Numbered from the stretch's first letter, positions 36,801-46,416 are shown. The stretch is DNA of 64,000 nucleotides from Parabacteroides sp. AD58 (GCF_023744375.2 NZ_CP146284.1:1798001-1862000), one strand, 5' to 3'. Numbers and translations: made by a program. The notes: a model not told the origin generated them from the sequence alone.

Positions 36801-37346
36801 ATGGATAAGATTCAACTAAAAGACAAGAAATTCAAGTTATTTATTCCGCAGGAGTCCATAGCGAAAGCGGTTGCCCAAGTGGCTCGGCAAATCGAGCAAG
36901 ACATCAAACAGCAGGAAAATCGGGAGGTTTTGTTTGTCTGTATCCTGAACGGAGCCTTTATGTTCGCTTCCGAACTGATGTCGGAATTGAATGAATCTTA
37001 TGAAATCACATTTGCCCGGTATTCCTCTTATGCGGGAACAAACAGCACGGGTGTCTTACACGAGATCATGCCTATCAAGGAAAACATCCAGGGAAAGACA
37101 CTGATCCTGTTGGAAGACATTATCGATACGGGCTTTACGATGAAGCACGTCATCGCCAAGCTGAAAGAACAGGGTGCTGCCGAAGTCAAACTGGCAACCA
37201 TGCTCTTCAAACCGGAGTCTCTGCGTTGTGACCTGAAACCGGATTACGTAGGTATGCAGATTCCACCGGCTTTTATTGTCGGACACGGATTGGATTACGA
37301 CGGTCTGGGCCGTGCTTATCGGGACATCTATGTGATTGATGAGTAA
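36801..37346 (+). CDS. hpt: Hypoxanthine phosphoribosyltransferase
   Basis: Purine-salvage enzyme of 181 residues converting hypoxanthine or guanine plus PRPP to IMP or GMP. The PRPP-binding motif is ILLEDIIDTG, with Glu in place of the first Asp of the usual DDxxDTG. LCILNGAF-like FVCILNGAFMFASEL and the C-terminal VGHGLDYDGLGRAYRDIYVI are typical. It is the first gene of a long plus-strand housekeeping run and lies 94 bases ahead of adk. Confidence 0.93.
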   Translation: MDKIQLKDKKFKLFIPQESIAKAVAQVARQIEQDIKQQENREVLFVCILNGAFMFASELMSELNESYEITFARYSSYAGTNSTGVLHEIMPIKENIQGKTLILLEDIIDTGFTMKHVIAKLKEQGAAEVKLATMLFKPESLRCDLKPDYVGMQIPPAFIVGHGLDYDGLGRAYRDIYVIDE

Positions 37347-37440
37347 ACTCAAAAACTAAAATATATATGTATCATTTTGGCAATCTGGAAAGACGGAATC
37401 AGTCAAGGCCCGATTGTCAAGTAAAAAAACGAAGTGTTAT

Positions 37441-38013
37441 ATGTTGAATGTAGTTATTTTCGGTGCTCCCGGTTCAGGTAAGGGAACACAAAGTGAACTG
37501 ATCATCAAAGAATATGGTTTGGATCATATCTCAACAGGTGATGTTTTGCGTTCTGAAATGAAGAATGAAACAGAACTGGGTAAAATTGCCAAAGATTACA
37601 TCGAAAAAGGTCAATTGGTTCCAGATGAACTGATCGTAAACATGTTGGCAAAGGTACTGGACAGCAAAGCCAATTCAAAAGGTGTTATCTTTGATGGTTT
37701 CCCTCGTACAATCCCGCAGGCTGAAGCACTGAAGAAGATGTTGAACGAACGCGGTACTGATGTATCCATCATGTTGAACTTGCAGGTTGACGAAGACGAA
37801 TTGATCAAACGTCTGTTGGAACGCGGTAAAGTATCAGGCCGTTCTGACGACAATCTGGAAACAATCAAATCTCGTCTGGAAGTTTATCACAAACAGACAG
37901 CTCCGTTGGCCGACTTCTATGTAAAAGAAGGCAAGCATGTAGCTATTAAAGGTATGGGCACTATCGAAGAAATCTTCGGCCGTATCAAAGAAGCGATCAA
38001 CGCAGTAAAATAA
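37441..38013 (+). CDS. adk: Adenylate kinase
   Basis: Enzyme of 190 residues catalysing ATP + AMP to 2 ADP. The ATG at 37441 gives the classic start MLNVVIFGAPGSGKGTQ, with the P-loop at residues 8-16; an in-frame codon nine residues upstream is not needed. The AMP-binding FDGFPRTIPQAE and the short LID region (GRSDDNLETIKSRL) show the small LID form without zinc cysteines. It is usual in Bacteroidetes. Confidence 0.96.
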   Translation: MLNVVIFGAPGSGKGTQSELIIKEYGLDHISTGDVLRSEMKNETELGKIAKDYIEKGQLVPDELIVNMLAKVLDSKANSKGVIFDGFPRTIPQAEALKKMLNERGTDVSIMLNLQVDEDELIKRLLERGKVSGRSDDNLETIKSRLEVYHKQTAPLADFYVKEGKHVAIKGMGTIEEIFGRIKEAINAVK

Positions 38014-38022
38014 GTTTAATCC

Positions 38023-38066
38023 ATCCATTGGGCAAGAGGACAAGTCAGCTTCTCCCCTTGCCCATG
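38023..38066 (+). other. Intercistronic stem-loop between adk and obgE
   Basis: GGGCAAG and CTTGCCC pair, with flanking CAT/ATG also complementary. No T-run follows, so it is more likely an mRNA-stability or processing hairpin than a terminator. Confidence 0.5.
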
Positions 38067-38089
38067 TATAAACTCAAAAACTAACAACT

Positions 38090-39274
38090 ATGGCTGAATC
38101 CAACTTTGTAGATTATGTAAAGATCTATTGTCGCTCAGGTAAGGGCGGACGAGGGTCTTCTCACTTTCGCCGTGCCAAATATATTCCGAAAGGTGGTCCC
38201 GACGGAGGTAACGGGGGAAGAGGAGGCCATATTTATCTTCGAGGAAACCGGAATTACTGGACGCTGCTTCACCTGAAGTATGACCGTCACATCATGGCAA
38301 CCAATGGTGAAAGCGGAGGTGCCAAACGTAGTTTCGGAAAAGACGGACAAGACAAGATCATTGAAGTTCCCTGCGGAACAGTCGTCTATGACGCTGAAAC
38401 AGGTGAATTCATCTGTGATGTAACAGAAGACGGTCAGAAGGTCATGCTGCTGAAAGGCGGTAAAGGCGGACTGGGTAACTGGAACTTCCGTACGGCTACC
38501 AATCAGGCGCCCCGTTATGCACAACCGGGAGAACCGGCTCAGGAGCGTTTTGTCATCCTGCAATTGAAATTATTGGCGGATGTCGGCTTGGTAGGTTTCC
38601 CGAATGCGGGTAAATCTACTTTATTATCTGTCTTATCAGCCGCCAAGCCTAAAATCGCCAATTATCCGTTTACTACCCTGGAACCGAATTTGGGAATTGT
38701 CAGCTATCGTGATAACCGTTCTTTCATTATGGCCGATATCCCGGGTATCATTGAAGGTGCCAGTGAAGGGAAAGGACTAGGACTTCGTTTCCTGCGCCAT
38801 ATCGAACGTAACTCATTACTGCTGTTCATGATTCCAGCTGATAGCGACGATATCAGGAAGGAATACGAAATTCTTCATAACGAGCTGGTCAAATACAATC
38901 CGGATCTGGTAAACAAGAGCCGTGTGCTGGCCATCACAAAATGTGATATGCTGGATGAAGAACTGATGAAGGAAATGGAGAAAGAACTGCCCGAAGGCAT
39001 TCCGCATGTGTTTATCTCGTCGGTTGCTCAATTCGGACTGACAGAGCTGAAAGACATCCTCTGGAATGAACTGAATAAAGAGACGTTCCACGAAGCAGAA
39101 AAGATTGTCCACAAGAATATCGACGTCAGCACACTTCAGTTTGATGATGACGACGACTTTGTCTACCCGGAAGAAGAGGACGATGAAGAAGACTATGTGG
39201 AATATGAAGACTGGGACGATGAAGAATATGATGAGGAAGGAGAAGCAGACGATGATCCGTCCACTGAAAAATAA
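38090..39274 (+). CDS. obgE: GTPase Obg
   Basis: Ribosome-associated GTPase of 394 residues that helps 50S assembly and stress control. The glycine-rich Obg fold ([20 protein letters not shown]) spans about 1-155, followed by the G domain with GFPNAGKST (G1), DIPGIIEGA (G3), TKCDM (G4) and SSVAQ (G5). The C-terminal tail of about 45 residues is extremely acidic (mostly Asp and Glu). It overlaps the next gene by 23 bases, so translation is probably coupled. Confidence 0.96.
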   Translation: MAESNFVDYVKIYCRSGKGGRGSSHFRRAKYIPKGGPDGGNGGRGGHIYLRGNRNYWTLLHLKYDRHIMATNGESGGAKRSFGKDGQDKIIEVPCGTVVYDAETGEFICDVTEDGQKVMLLKGGKGGLGNWNFRTATNQAPRYAQPGEPAQERFVILQLKLLADVGLVGFPNAGKSTLLSVLSAAKPKIANYPFTTLEPNLGIVSYRDNRSFIMADIPGIIEGASEGKGLGLRFLRHIERNSLLLFMIPADSDDIRKEYEILHNELVKYNPDLVNKSRVLAITKCDMLDEELMKEMEKELPEGIPHVFISSVAQFGLTELKDILWNELNKETFHEAEKIVHKNIDVSTLQFDDDDDFVYPEEEDDEEDYVEYEDWDDEEYDEEGEADDDPSTEK

Positions 39275-40076
39275 CCTCGAAGTGTTGCAATTTCCCGGAC
39301 TGGCCGGTAATTGCAACATTTCTCATTTTATAACCACCCGCCAGGGAGGCGTCAGTACCGGAGCTTATGCCCGCATGAATCCGGGACTTTATACCGACGA
39401 TGCTCCGGATTCCATCCGTAAGAACCGGGAAATATTAGCTGAGGGAATTCAGTTGCCAGTACAGAACATCATTACACCGCATCAGACACATCAGGACCGG
39501 ATCATACACATTGACTCAGCCTTCATGGCATTGACGGAAACGGAACAAAAGCAACAACTCGACGGCGTGGATGCCTTGTTCACCTCTTTGCCCCAAGTGT
39601 GCGTCAGTGTTTCAACCGCCGACTGCGTTCCCATCCTGCTGTATGCCCCTGATACGAAAACGGTTGCTGCTATTCATGCCGGTTGGCGAGGTACAGTCTT
39701 GCAAATAGCCGCTAAAACGATCCGACAGATGAGCAGAGAAACCGGATGTAATCCCGAGTTGATGCAGGCCGCCATTGGTCCGTCCATCAGCCAGGAAGCA
39801 TTCGAAGTAGGTGAAGAAGTCGTCGAAGCCTTCCGGCAGTCAGGAGCCTGGACAGCAGAAGAAACCTCTTCCTTATGCTGGCATAATCCGAAAACCGGTA
39901 AAACGCATATTGACCTGTGGAAAGCCAACGAACTGCAGCTGCAGACCGAAGGTATTCTTCCCCGACAGATCGAGAATGCCCGGATTTGTACCTATCAGCA
40001 CGCCGACCAATTCTTTTCTGCCCGCCGCGAAGGAATCCACAGCGGACGTATTTTATCTGGTATTTTTATCCTATAA
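39252..40076 (+). CDS. pgeF: PgeF-type multicopper polyphenol oxidase / purine nucleoside phosphorylase
   Basis: Protein of 274 residues of the YfiH (DUF152) family; members act on purine nucleosides, and E. coli PgeF edits peptidoglycan precursors. I place the start at the ATG at 39252 ([16 protein letters not shown]), inside the end of obgE, because the open frame upstream lies wholly within obgE and gives a meaningless basic extension. Metal and active-site motifs are [34 protein letters not shown] and [16 protein letters not shown]. It is followed by a B3/B4-domain gene after 12 bases. Confidence 0.9.
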   Translation: MIRPLKNNLEVLQFPGLAGNCNISHFITTRQGGVSTGAYARMNPGLYTDDAPDSIRKNREILAEGIQLPVQNIITPHQTHQDRIIHIDSAFMALTETEQKQQLDGVDALFTSLPQVCVSVSTADCVPILLYAPDTKTVAAIHAGWRGTVLQIAAKTIRQMSRETGCNPELMQAAIGPSISQEAFEVGEEVVEAFRQSGAWTAEETSSLCWHNPKTGKTHIDLWKANELQLQTEGILPRQIENARICTYQHADQFFSARREGIHSGRILSGIFIL

Positions 40077-40088
40077 ACAGTTATCGAC

Positions 40089-40781
40089 ATGAAACAAATT
40101 TCTTTATCCAACGAAATACTGAACGCCTGTCCGGATTTACATGTTCTTGCCATTTCCTGCCAGGTAAAGAATACACCCAACGATGCGGATCTTTGGGAAA
40201 TCATACACCAGGAAGAACGCCTGATCCGGGAGCAAGTCAAACTCAATGAAATCAACAAATGGCTTCCCATCCAGGCTACCCGACAGGCCTATAAGAAATT
40301 AGGGAAAGACCCGAACCGCTATCGCCCGTCGGCCGAATCACTTCGTCGACGTATCTTGCGGGAATTGCCATTATACCAGATCGATACCTTGGTTGACCTG
40401 ATCAACCTAATTTCAATCCACAGCGGATATTCCATCGGCGGATTTGATGAAGACAAAATACAAGGAGACAAACTCATTCTGGGAGTCGGACAAGAAGGCG
40501 AAATCTACCACGGCATCGGCCGCGGCGAACTCAACATTGCCGGTTTACCTGTATATCGGGATGCCATCGGAGGCATCGGAACGCCCACCAGCGATGAAGA
40601 ACGAACGAAAATCAGCCTGGAAACGACATCACTATTGATGATCATCAACGGCTATTCCGGGAAAGAAGGACTTCGTGAAACCGGACAATATTCCCTCGAA
40701 TTACTCCGGAAATTCAATAACGCAAAAGAAATAAAAATGTCACTTATTAGTCAAAACGGACAAGAACAGATTACATTATAG
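40089..40781 (+). CDS. Stand-alone B3/B4 tRNA-editing-like domain protein
   Basis: Protein of 230 residues made almost wholly of the B3/B4 domain known from the phenylalanyl-tRNA synthetase beta chain. Motifs visible include YKKLGKDPNRYRPSAESLRRR, LVDLINLISIHSGYSIGGFD and the ending IGTPTSDEERTKISLETTS. In the synthetase this domain clears mischarged tyrosyl-tRNA; free-standing forms are proposed, but not shown here, to edit amino acids. It probably shares a transcript with pgeF. Confidence 0.85.
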   Translation: MKQISLSNEILNACPDLHVLAISCQVKNTPNDADLWEIIHQEERLIREQVKLNEINKWLPIQATRQAYKKLGKDPNRYRPSAESLRRRILRELPLYQIDTLVDLINLISIHSGYSIGGFDEDKIQGDKLILGVGQEGEIYHGIGRGELNIAGLPVYRDAIGGIGTPTSDEERTKISLETTSLLMIINGYSGKEGLRETGQYSLELLRKFNNAKEIKMSLISQNGQEQITL

Positions 40782-40854
40782 CGAAAAACCTGTTTTTTTA
40801 TTTTGAATTTTAATTGAAATACATATATTTGCCAGTGTTATTAAAATATCTAAA

Positions 40855-41061
40855 ATGATGATTGAACTAATTGGAACAAACGCCGGAAAAGTTTGGAATG
40901 CTTTACACGACGGCGGAAAAATGAGTTTAAAAGCGTTGAAGAAAGCCACCAAGATCAAAGCTGAAAAAGACATGTACGCAGCTTTAGGCTGGTTGGCGAA
41001 AGAAGGAAAACTGGCCTTTGAAGAAACCGATAACGACATCTTCGTTTCTTTGATCGGCTAA
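40855..41061 (+). CDS. Small winged-helix protein
   Basis: Protein of 68 residues consisting of one winged helix (VWNALHDGGKMSLKALKKAT, then LGWLAKEGKLAFEE). It belongs to the DUF2582-type winged-helix family common in Bacteroidetes. DNA binding is likely but the target is unknown. It lies 73 bases after the B3/B4 gene and is followed by a strong terminator, so it may be a one-gene unit. Either of two adjacent ATG codons could be the start. Confidence 0.85.
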   Translation: MMIELIGTNAGKVWNALHDGGKMSLKALKKATKIKAEKDMYAALGWLAKEGKLAFEETDNDIFVSLIG

Positions 41062-41088
41062 ATCCATTCCTCCCAAAAAGGAATCGAT

Positions 41089-41132
41089 AAAGGGTTGTCT
41101 AGCTGTAAAAACGCAGACAACCTTTTATTTTT
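41089..41132 (+). terminator. Rho-independent terminator
   Basis: AAGGGTTGTCT pairs with AGACAACCTTTT, followed by a T-rich tail. It ends the unit of the small winged-helix gene. Confidence 0.8.
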
Positions 41133-41165
41133 CCCCTTACACCGCCAAAATAATCCGCGTGAGTA

Positions 41166-41196
41166 TTGTTATTTACAAATCTAAATCTTACTTTTG
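41166..41196 (+). promoter_or_regulatory. Promoter of the small coiled-coil/zapA unit
   Basis: TTG at 41166-41168 and TACTTTTG at 41189-41196 are 20 bases apart. The ATG of the first gene follows 18 bases later, giving a very short leader. Confidence 0.5.
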
Positions 41197-41214
41197 TGTA
41201 CAATTTGGCAGGAC

Positions 41215-41508
41215 ATGACCGAAGACAGTAAAAGGCTACTCGTTTTATTTGAAGTCCGATTTCGAGAATTGCTAACTTTATGCGACCAGCAAAAACAAAA
41301 AATTCAAGAATTGGAAAAAGCTCTTGAAATGAAAAACACAGAGCTGGAGAAAGCTTTTGAGGATATTAAAGATTTGAATGCCAAATGCGACAATATGCTG
41401 ACTGCGCACGTACTCTCGGTCCAGGAAGGAGAAGTGAGGAATGCCAAATTGCGATTGTCCAAATTAGTGCGGGAAGTTGACAAGTGCATCGCACTGCTTA
41501 ATGAATAG
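41215..41508 (+). CDS. Small coiled-coil protein upstream of zapA
   Basis: Protein of 97 residues. The ATG at 41215 has GGCAGG four bases upstream; an upstream GTG is inside the promoter and rejected. The middle (QKQKIQELEKALEMKNTELE) is a long heptad coiled coil and the C-terminus is amphipathic. It partly overlaps or abuts zapA, and in E. coli the ZapA partner ZapB is also a small coiled coil. A ZapB-like division role is therefore suggested by position and build only. Confidence 0.7.
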   Translation: MTEDSKRLLVLFEVRFRELLTLCDQQKQKIQELEKALEMKNTELEKAFEDIKDLNAKCDNMLTAHVLSVQEGEVRNAKLRLSKLVREVDKCIALLNE

Positions 41509-41512
41509 AGCG

Positions 41513-41806
41513 ATGAACGAAACATTTCTTATACATATAGAAATAGCAGGTAGACGATATCCAATTACGATACAAAGGGATAAAGAAGAAGAAATGCGGG
41601 CTGCGGCCAAACAGATCAACCAGAAGATTCTCCAGTATCAGAGCAAATATGGCACTCAATTGGATACACAAGATATGTTGGCAATGGTTGCTCTTCAGCT
41701 GTCAGTCGAAAACCTGACATGGGAAGACAAACATGATACAAGCCCCTTCGAGGACAAAATCCGGGAACTCAATGACGAACTGGATAAATACTTGAAGGAT
41801 CAGTAA
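41513..41806 (+). CDS. zapA: Cell division protein ZapA
   Basis: FtsZ-ring stabilising protein of 97 residues. The start at 41513 (MNETFLIHIEIAGRRYPI) places the conserved ZapA strands at the N-terminus; an ATG at 41501 overlapping the upstream stop is an alternative. Typical features are the REEEMRAAAKQIN-like KEEEMRAAAKQINQK and DTQDMLAMVALQLS, followed by a C-terminal coiled coil. It begins four bases after the upstream stop. Confidence 0.9.
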   Translation: MNETFLIHIEIAGRRYPITIQRDKEEEMRAAAKQINQKILQYQSKYGTQLDTQDMLAMVALQLSVENLTWEDKHDTSPFEDKIRELNDELDKYLKDQ

Positions 41807-41834
41807 TATTTTTATATACATAAGTGACTTTTCC

Positions 41835-41878
41835 GCACTGCCTTACATGATGCAGATCATGTAGTGTAGTGCTTTTTT
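41835..41878 (+). terminator. Rho-independent terminator after zapA
   Basis: GCACT...TTACATGAT pairs with ATCATGTAG...AGTGC and is followed by TTTTTTAT. It separates zapA from rny. Confidence 0.75.
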
Positions 41879-41915
41879 ATTTATAACAATTTATACGAAC
41901 TTAATTATTATTTAA

Positions 41916-43451
41916 ATGGGAATGTATATTATCATATCAATAGTGACCTTCTTCCTCGGAGGTTTACTTGTATGGCTAACAATGCGTTTCCTTTTGAAAT
42001 CGAGGTATGAATCGGTGCTGCGTGAAGCAGAAAAGGAAGCGGAAGTAATTAAAAAGAACAAGCTGCTGGAAGTAAAAGAAAAGTTTATCCACCTCAAAGC
42101 GGATCTGGAGAAACAAGTATCACAACGCAATGCGAAAATCCAGTCGGTAGAGACAAAGCTGAAACAGCGCGAAATGAACCTGAGCCAACGCCAGGAAGAA
42201 CTGCAGCGCAAGAATGCTGAAGTAGAAGTTGTCAAGGAAAACCTGGCATCGCAACTGGATCTGGTAGAGAAGAAGAAACAGGAACTGGAAAAACTGCATT
42301 CGAAAGAAATCGAACATCTGGAAACGCTCTCCGGCCTGTCGGCTGATGAAGCCAAAGAACGCCTGATCGAATCGTTGAAAGACGAGGCGAAATCGGAAGC
42401 GGCTTCTTACATCAACGACATCATGGAAGAAGCAAAAATGACGGCTAACAAGGAAGCGAAGAAAATCGTGATCCAGTCTATTCAGCGTGTAGCTACAGAA
42501 ACAGCCATCGAGAACTCAATCACCGTCTTCCATATCGAATCGGATGAGATCAAAGGTCGTATCATCGGTCGCGAAGGACGTAATATCCGGGCTTTGGAAG
42601 CGGCTACCGGTATTGAAATCGTTGTAGATGACACACCGGAAGCTATCGTCCTGTCCGGATTTGATCCGGTTCGCCGTGAAATCGCCCGCCTAGCTTTGCA
42701 CCAGTTAGTTCAAGACGGACGTATTCATCCAGCCCGTATCGAGGAAGTAGTCAACAAAGTCAAGAAACAGGTAGAAGATGAAATCATCGAAACCGGAAAG
42801 CGTACAGCCATCGACTTAGGTGTACACGGTTTGCATCCGGAACTGATCCGTCTGATCGGTAAGATGAAGTATCGTTCATCATACGGACAGAACCTGTTGC
42901 AGCACGCACGCGAAACAGCTAACTTGTGTGCCATCATGGCTTCCGAATTAGGTTTGAATCCGAAAAAGGCAAAACGCGCCGGTCTGTTGCACGATATAGG
43001 TAAAGTGCCCGATGACGAGCCTGAATTGCCACACGCAATCTTAGGTATGAAGCTTTGCGAAAAGTATAAAGAAAAGCCGGATATTGCCAATGCAGTCGGT
43101 TCGCACCATGACGAAGTGGAAATGCAGACACTATTGGCTCCGATCGTACAAGTCTGCGATGCTATCTCTGGCGCCCGTCCTGGAGCTCGCCGTGAAATCG
43201 TAGAAGCTTATATCAAGCGATTGAATGATCTGGAACAACTGGCTCTTTCCTATCCGGGCGTAGTCAAGACGTATGCTATCCAGGCAGGACGTGAATTACG
43301 CGTCATCGTTGGAGCAGACAAGATCGACGATAAGGAAACAGAAAACTTGTCGAACGAAATCGCCAAGAAGATCCAAGATGAAATGACTTATCCGGGCCAG
43401 GTTAAGATTACCGTTATCCGCGAAACCAGAGCGGTAAGTTATGCAAAATAA
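41916..43451 (+). CDS. rny: Ribonuclease Y
   Basis: Membrane-bound endoribonuclease of 511 residues that starts mRNA decay. An N-terminal membrane helix ([17 protein letters not shown]) is followed by a coiled coil to about 190, a KH domain ([20 protein letters not shown]) and an HD domain ([17 protein letters not shown], then HHDEVEMQT). All catalytic His/Asp residues are present and the length is normal. Confidence 0.96.
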   Translation: MGMYIIISIVTFFLGGLLVWLTMRFLLKSRYESVLREAEKEAEVIKKNKLLEVKEKFIHLKADLEKQVSQRNAKIQSVETKLKQREMNLSQRQEELQRKNAEVEVVKENLASQLDLVEKKKQELEKLHSKEIEHLETLSGLSADEAKERLIESLKDEAKSEAASYINDIMEEAKMTANKEAKKIVIQSIQRVATETAIENSITVFHIESDEIKGRIIGREGRNIRALEAATGIEIVVDDTPEAIVLSGFDPVRREIARLALHQLVQDGRIHPARIEEVVNKVKKQVEDEIIETGKRTAIDLGVHGLHPELIRLIGKMKYRSSYGQNLLQHARETANLCAIMASELGLNPKKAKRAGLLHDIGKVPDDEPELPHAILGMKLCEKYKEKPDIANAVGSHHDEVEMQTLLAPIVQVCDAISGARPGARREIVEAYIKRLNDLEQLALSYPGVVKTYAIQAGRELRVIVGADKIDDKETENLSNEIAKKIQDEMTYPGQVKITVIRETRAVSYAK

Positions 43452-43480
43452 CAACAGATAATTTATCCTATCTAAATAAG

Positions 43481-43515
43481 CGAGGCTGTATCGGTTGGTA
43501 CAGCCTCGTTTGCTT
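43481..43515 (+). terminator. Rho-independent terminator of rny
   Basis: CGAGGCTGTA pairs with TACAGCCTCG across an eight-base loop and is followed by TTTGCTTT. Confidence 0.75.
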
Positions 43516-43647
43516 TATAAGCCAACAGAGATATCCCTCTCTGTATCCTGATTCTTCCAGAAACTTCCTTCTCACGGAAAATAACCTATAAGCCCAATTA
43601 CAGGCAACTACAGACCTTTTACGTTGATACTTGGTTTCCCCCATAAC

Positions 43648-43684
43648 AAAAAAGAGGACACATCAAAAAGATGTATCCTCTTAT
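43648..43684 (-). terminator. Terminator of the Tyr-Gly tRNA transcript
   Basis: On the minus strand AAGAGGATACATC pairs with GATGTGTCCTCTT and is followed by TTTTTGTT. It begins three bases after the tRNA-Gly 3' end. Confidence 0.8.
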
Positions 43685-43686
43685 TG

Positions 43687-43759
43687 AGCGGAAGACGGGA
43701 CTCAAACCCGCGACCCTCAGCTTGGAAGGCTAATGCTCTATCGACTGAGCTACTTCCGC
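43687..43759 (-). tRNA. tRNA-Gly (TCC)
   Basis: 73-base cloverleaf on the minus strand. The acceptor GCGGAAG pairs with CTTCCGC, the anticodon loop is CTTCCAA and the T-arm contains GGTTTGAGTCC. CCA is not encoded. It is processed from a transcript shared with tRNA-Tyr just upstream. Confidence 0.95.
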
Positions 43760-43779
43760 AGGAAGCAAGTAAGAAGAAG

Positions 43780-43862
43780 TGGGCAGTGATGGATTCGAAC
43801 CACCGAAGGCGTAAGCCAGCTGAGTTACAGTCAGCCCCATTTGGCCACTCTGGTAACTGCCC
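43780..43862 (-). tRNA. tRNA-Tyr (GTA)
   Basis: 83-base class II tRNA with a long variable arm. The acceptor GGGCAGT pairs with ACTGCCC, the anticodon loop is CTGTAAC and the T-arm has GGTTCGAATCC. It lies 20 bases ahead of tRNA-Gly and 33 bases after the ribH stop, so it may be read through from ribH. Confidence 0.95.
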
Positions 43863-43895
43863 CTCTGTTTCTCAATTGCGATGCAAAGGTAAGAA

Positions 43896-44390
43896 CTAAT
43901 TTTGTAACTTGCAAGAAAAATCGATCATTTTTATTGCAGTTACGGCAGCTTCATCCCCTTTATTTCCATATTTACCACCAGCACGATCTTCAGCCTGCTG
44001 CATATTATCGGTCGTTAACAAGCCGAATATGAATGGAATATCATACATCAGATTCAACTCTGTAATGCCTTGCGTAACGCCTGAACAAACATAATCAAAA
44101 TGTGGCGTATCACCTTTTACGACACATCCCAAAACAATGACTGCATCTACATCTTTCTCATCGGCCAGCCGTTTTGCACCGAATGTCAGTTCAAAACTAC
44201 CGGGAACACGCTTGACAATGATGTTTTCAGGTTTTACTCCGTGTCTCTCCAACGTATTGCATGCACCTTCCAATAACTTTTCAGTTATCACCTTGTTCCA
44301 TTCTGCAACAACGATTCCGACATTCATTTCTGAAGCGTCTGGAACGCTGTTAAAATCATAATCTGATAAATTCTGATAAGCTGTAGCCAT
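43896..44390 (-). CDS. ribH: 6,7-dimethyl-8-ribityllumazine synthase
   Basis: Riboflavin-pathway enzyme of 164 residues. The start [17 protein letters not shown] at 44390 is chosen because the open frame further upstream runs through the terminator hairpin of the previous gene. Substrate motifs [38 protein letters not shown] and the C-terminal [19 protein letters not shown] [15 protein letters not shown] are typical. The other rib genes are not nearby. Confidence 0.96.
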   Translation of the reverse strand: MATAYQNLSDYDFNSVPDASEMNVGIVVAEWNKVITEKLLEGACNTLERHGVKPENIIVKRVPGSFELTFGAKRLADEKDVDAVIVLGCVVKGDTPHFDYVCSGVTQGITELNLMYDIPFIFGLLTTDNMQQAEDRAGGKYGNKGDEAAVTAIKMIDFSCKLQN

Positions 44391-44412
44391 AATTACTATA
44401 ATGAATAAAAAC

Positions 44413-44458
44413 AAAAAGAGGATGCCTTTTCCTGTTTTCATCAAGCAAGGGCATCCTC
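44413..44458 (-). terminator. Terminator between the TPR gene and ribH
   Basis: GAGGATGCC pairs with GGCATCCTC around a loop of about 23 bases, followed on the minus strand by TTTTTGTTTTT. Confidence 0.75.
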
Positions 44459-44494
44459 ATTTCTATCAAGTTTAACAATAATCTTATCTAACAG

Positions 44495-45172
44495 TTATTT
44501 TGCCAAAGCAGTCGCACGGGCAATATATTTATCGATATCGGCTGCTTCCATTGAATTAAAGTATTTTTCTTTAATCTGTGTGTACGATTTAACAGCATCT
44601 GCATATTGCTGCAAAGATTCGTAAGCAATACCGGCCTTCTTCAAATAGATCGGACTGATTACTTCATTATTGGCCTCTTTAGCGGCTTTTTCAAAATAAC
44701 TGATTCCTTCTTTTACATTTCCGGCATTTACATAGCAGTCGCCAATCAATCCGACAATTGCCGGAGAAACCATCTGATCACTTGCACTGAAAGATTTCAG
44801 CATATCGATGGCCTTTTCATTATCACCCAACTTAAAGTAACAGATTCCGGCGTAAGCTTTGGCCAGATTACCGGCATCCGTAAAACCATATTCATCGGCA
44901 ATAGCGGCAAAACCCTCATAATCGGCGCCGTTACCATTCAGGGCCAGCTGGAAAGAATCACGGGCAAAATATTGTTCTCCCTTAAACATGGCTGCAGCCG
45001 CTTTCTTCTGCTGAGGCATTACATATCCATGCTTATAACCTAAAAATGCACCCACAATCACGGCAATCGCCAAAATACCAAAGATAATCTTCTTTGAATT
45101 GCTTTCAATAAATAGTTCCGATCTCGAAACAAGTTCTTCTACTTCTACGGTTTCCTTTTCTTTAGTAGCCAT
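44495..45172 (-). CDS. TPR membrane protein (YfgM-like)
   Basis: Protein of 225 residues with a cytoplasmic acidic N-terminus, one membrane helix at about 28-47 (IIFGILAIAVIVGAFLGY) and TPR repeats to the end (DAGNLAKAYAGICYFKLGDN, EGISYFEKAAKEANN). The build resembles YfgM, a SecYEG-associated chaperone. It is divergent from recF, sharing the short region with -7-like elements on both strands. The conserved place between recF and ribH is common in Bacteroidetes; the exact role is not established. Confidence 0.8.
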   Translation of the reverse strand: MATKEKETVEVEELVSRSELFIESNSKKIIFGILAIAVIVGAFLGYKHGYVMPQQKKAAAAMFKGEQYFARDSFQLALNGNGADYEGFAAIADEYGFTDAGNLAKAYAGICYFKLGDNEKAIDMLKSFSASDQMVSPAIVGLIGDCYVNAGNVKEGISYFEKAAKEANNEVISPIYLKKAGIAYESLQQYADAVKSYTQIKEKYFNSMEAADIDKYIARATALAK

Positions 45173-45236
45173 AATTTGTTTATAGTTATTTTATTAATCT
45201 TTTCTTATGCCCAAAGCCTTTTTTAGCTTCAAAGCG

Positions 45237-45295
45237 CAAAAGTAGTTTTTTTTGCCGACATAATCGATATATACAAGTATATTTTTTACTTTTGT
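45237..45295. promoter_or_regulatory. Divergent promoters of recF and the TPR gene
   Basis: TACTTTTG at 45288-45295 on the plus strand serves recF, and the complement of TACTTTTG at 45237-45244 serves the TPR gene on the minus strand. The -33 elements are not obvious. Confidence 0.45.
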
Positions 45296-45314
45296 AAGCA
45301 CTAAAATCAATTCA

Positions 45315-46415
45315 ATGGTACTGAAACAGCTTTCTATTCTGAATTACAAAAACATAGTCCAGGCAGAAGTCGATTTTTCACCCAAGATCAATTGCTTCTT
45401 CGGAAAAAACGGAATGGGCAAAACCAATTTCATGGATGCCATTTATTATCTGTCGTTCTGCAAAAGCCACATCAATACGCCCGACAGTATGATTATCCGG
45501 AATAATCAGGACATGTGTGTACTGCAAGGCATCTATGACTACGACGGACGGACGGAAGAATTGTTTTGCGGTATCCGGCATAAACAGAGAAAGCAGTTTA
45601 AGCGCAACAAGAAAGAATACGGAAAGCTGTCGGAACACATCGGTCTGTTGCCTCTGGTCATGATCTCGCCGGCCGATACGGAACTGATACAAGGAGGAAG
45701 TGAAGAAAGACGCCGGTTTATGGATCTGATCATTTCCCAGCAAGATAAAAATTACCTGCATGCCCTCATCCAATACAACAAAGCCCTCTTGCAGCGGAAT
45801 ACATTGCTGAAAGAACAAAGTCGGGATACATCCTTGTTTGAGGCCTTGGAAATGCAATTAGCAATGTATGGAGAACAGATTTTCCAGAAGAGAAAGCTAT
45901 TGGTAGAAAAGCTGGTTCCTCTGTTCAACCAGTTCCACCAGCAGATCTGCTGCTCGGCCGAATCGGTTAATCTGCATTATATCTCTCAATTGGAAGAGAC
46001 ACCTTTGGAGGAAAAGTTACGAAACACCCGGGAAAGAGACTGGGTGATCGGCTATACGACATCCGGAATTCACAAGGACGAACTGGAAATGAAACTGGAT
46101 GATGCGCTGATCAGGCGCGTCGGCTCGCAAGGCCAGCAAAAGACTTACCTCATTGCCTTGAAACTGGCTCAGTATTCGCTCCTCGCACAACAGGGAACGA
46201 CAGCTCCTTTGCTGTTACTGGATGATATTTTCGATAAACTGGATGCAGAACGTGTCGCACAGATTATCCGGCTGGTCAGTGATGAACAGTTTGGACAAAT
46301 CTTCATTACCGATACCAACCGCAAGTATCTGGATAAAATACTGGAAACCATGAATCATGATTTTGCCTTATTCGAAGTGGAACAAGGCTGCATTAAACCC
46401 TTAAAAGAGGCATGA
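45315..46415 (+). CDS. recF: DNA replication and repair protein RecF
   Basis: SMC-like ATPase of 366 residues that helps load RecA at gaps. The Walker A is FFGKNGMGKTNFMDAIYY, the signature region lies near RRVGSQGQQKTYLIALKLAQ and the Walker B is LLLLDDIFDKLD. The length is normal. The DciA-like gene follows two bases after the stop, a pairing common in Bacteroidetes. Confidence 0.95.
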   Translation: MVLKQLSILNYKNIVQAEVDFSPKINCFFGKNGMGKTNFMDAIYYLSFCKSHINTPDSMIIRNNQDMCVLQGIYDYDGRTEELFCGIRHKQRKQFKRNKKEYGKLSEHIGLLPLVMISPADTELIQGGSEERRRFMDLIISQQDKNYLHALIQYNKALLQRNTLLKEQSRDTSLFEALEMQLAMYGEQIFQKRKLLVEKLVPLFNQFHQQICCSAESVNLHYISQLEETPLEEKLRNTRERDWVIGYTTSGIHKDELEMKLDDALIRRVGSQGQQKTYLIALKLAQYSLLAQQGTTAPLLLLDDIFDKLDAERVAQIIRLVSDEQFGQIFITDTNRKYLDKILETMNHDFALFEVEQGCIKPLKEA

Positions 46416-46416
46416 A

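Noticed and set aside
38816..39319. Minus-strand frame of 167 codons opposite the acidic tail of obgE
   Set aside because: Produced by the Asp/Glu codon bias of the obgE tail on the other strand.
41807..41915. 6S RNA between zapA and rny
   Set aside because: The gap is only about 110 bases and is taken up by a terminator hairpin, too short for 6S RNA.
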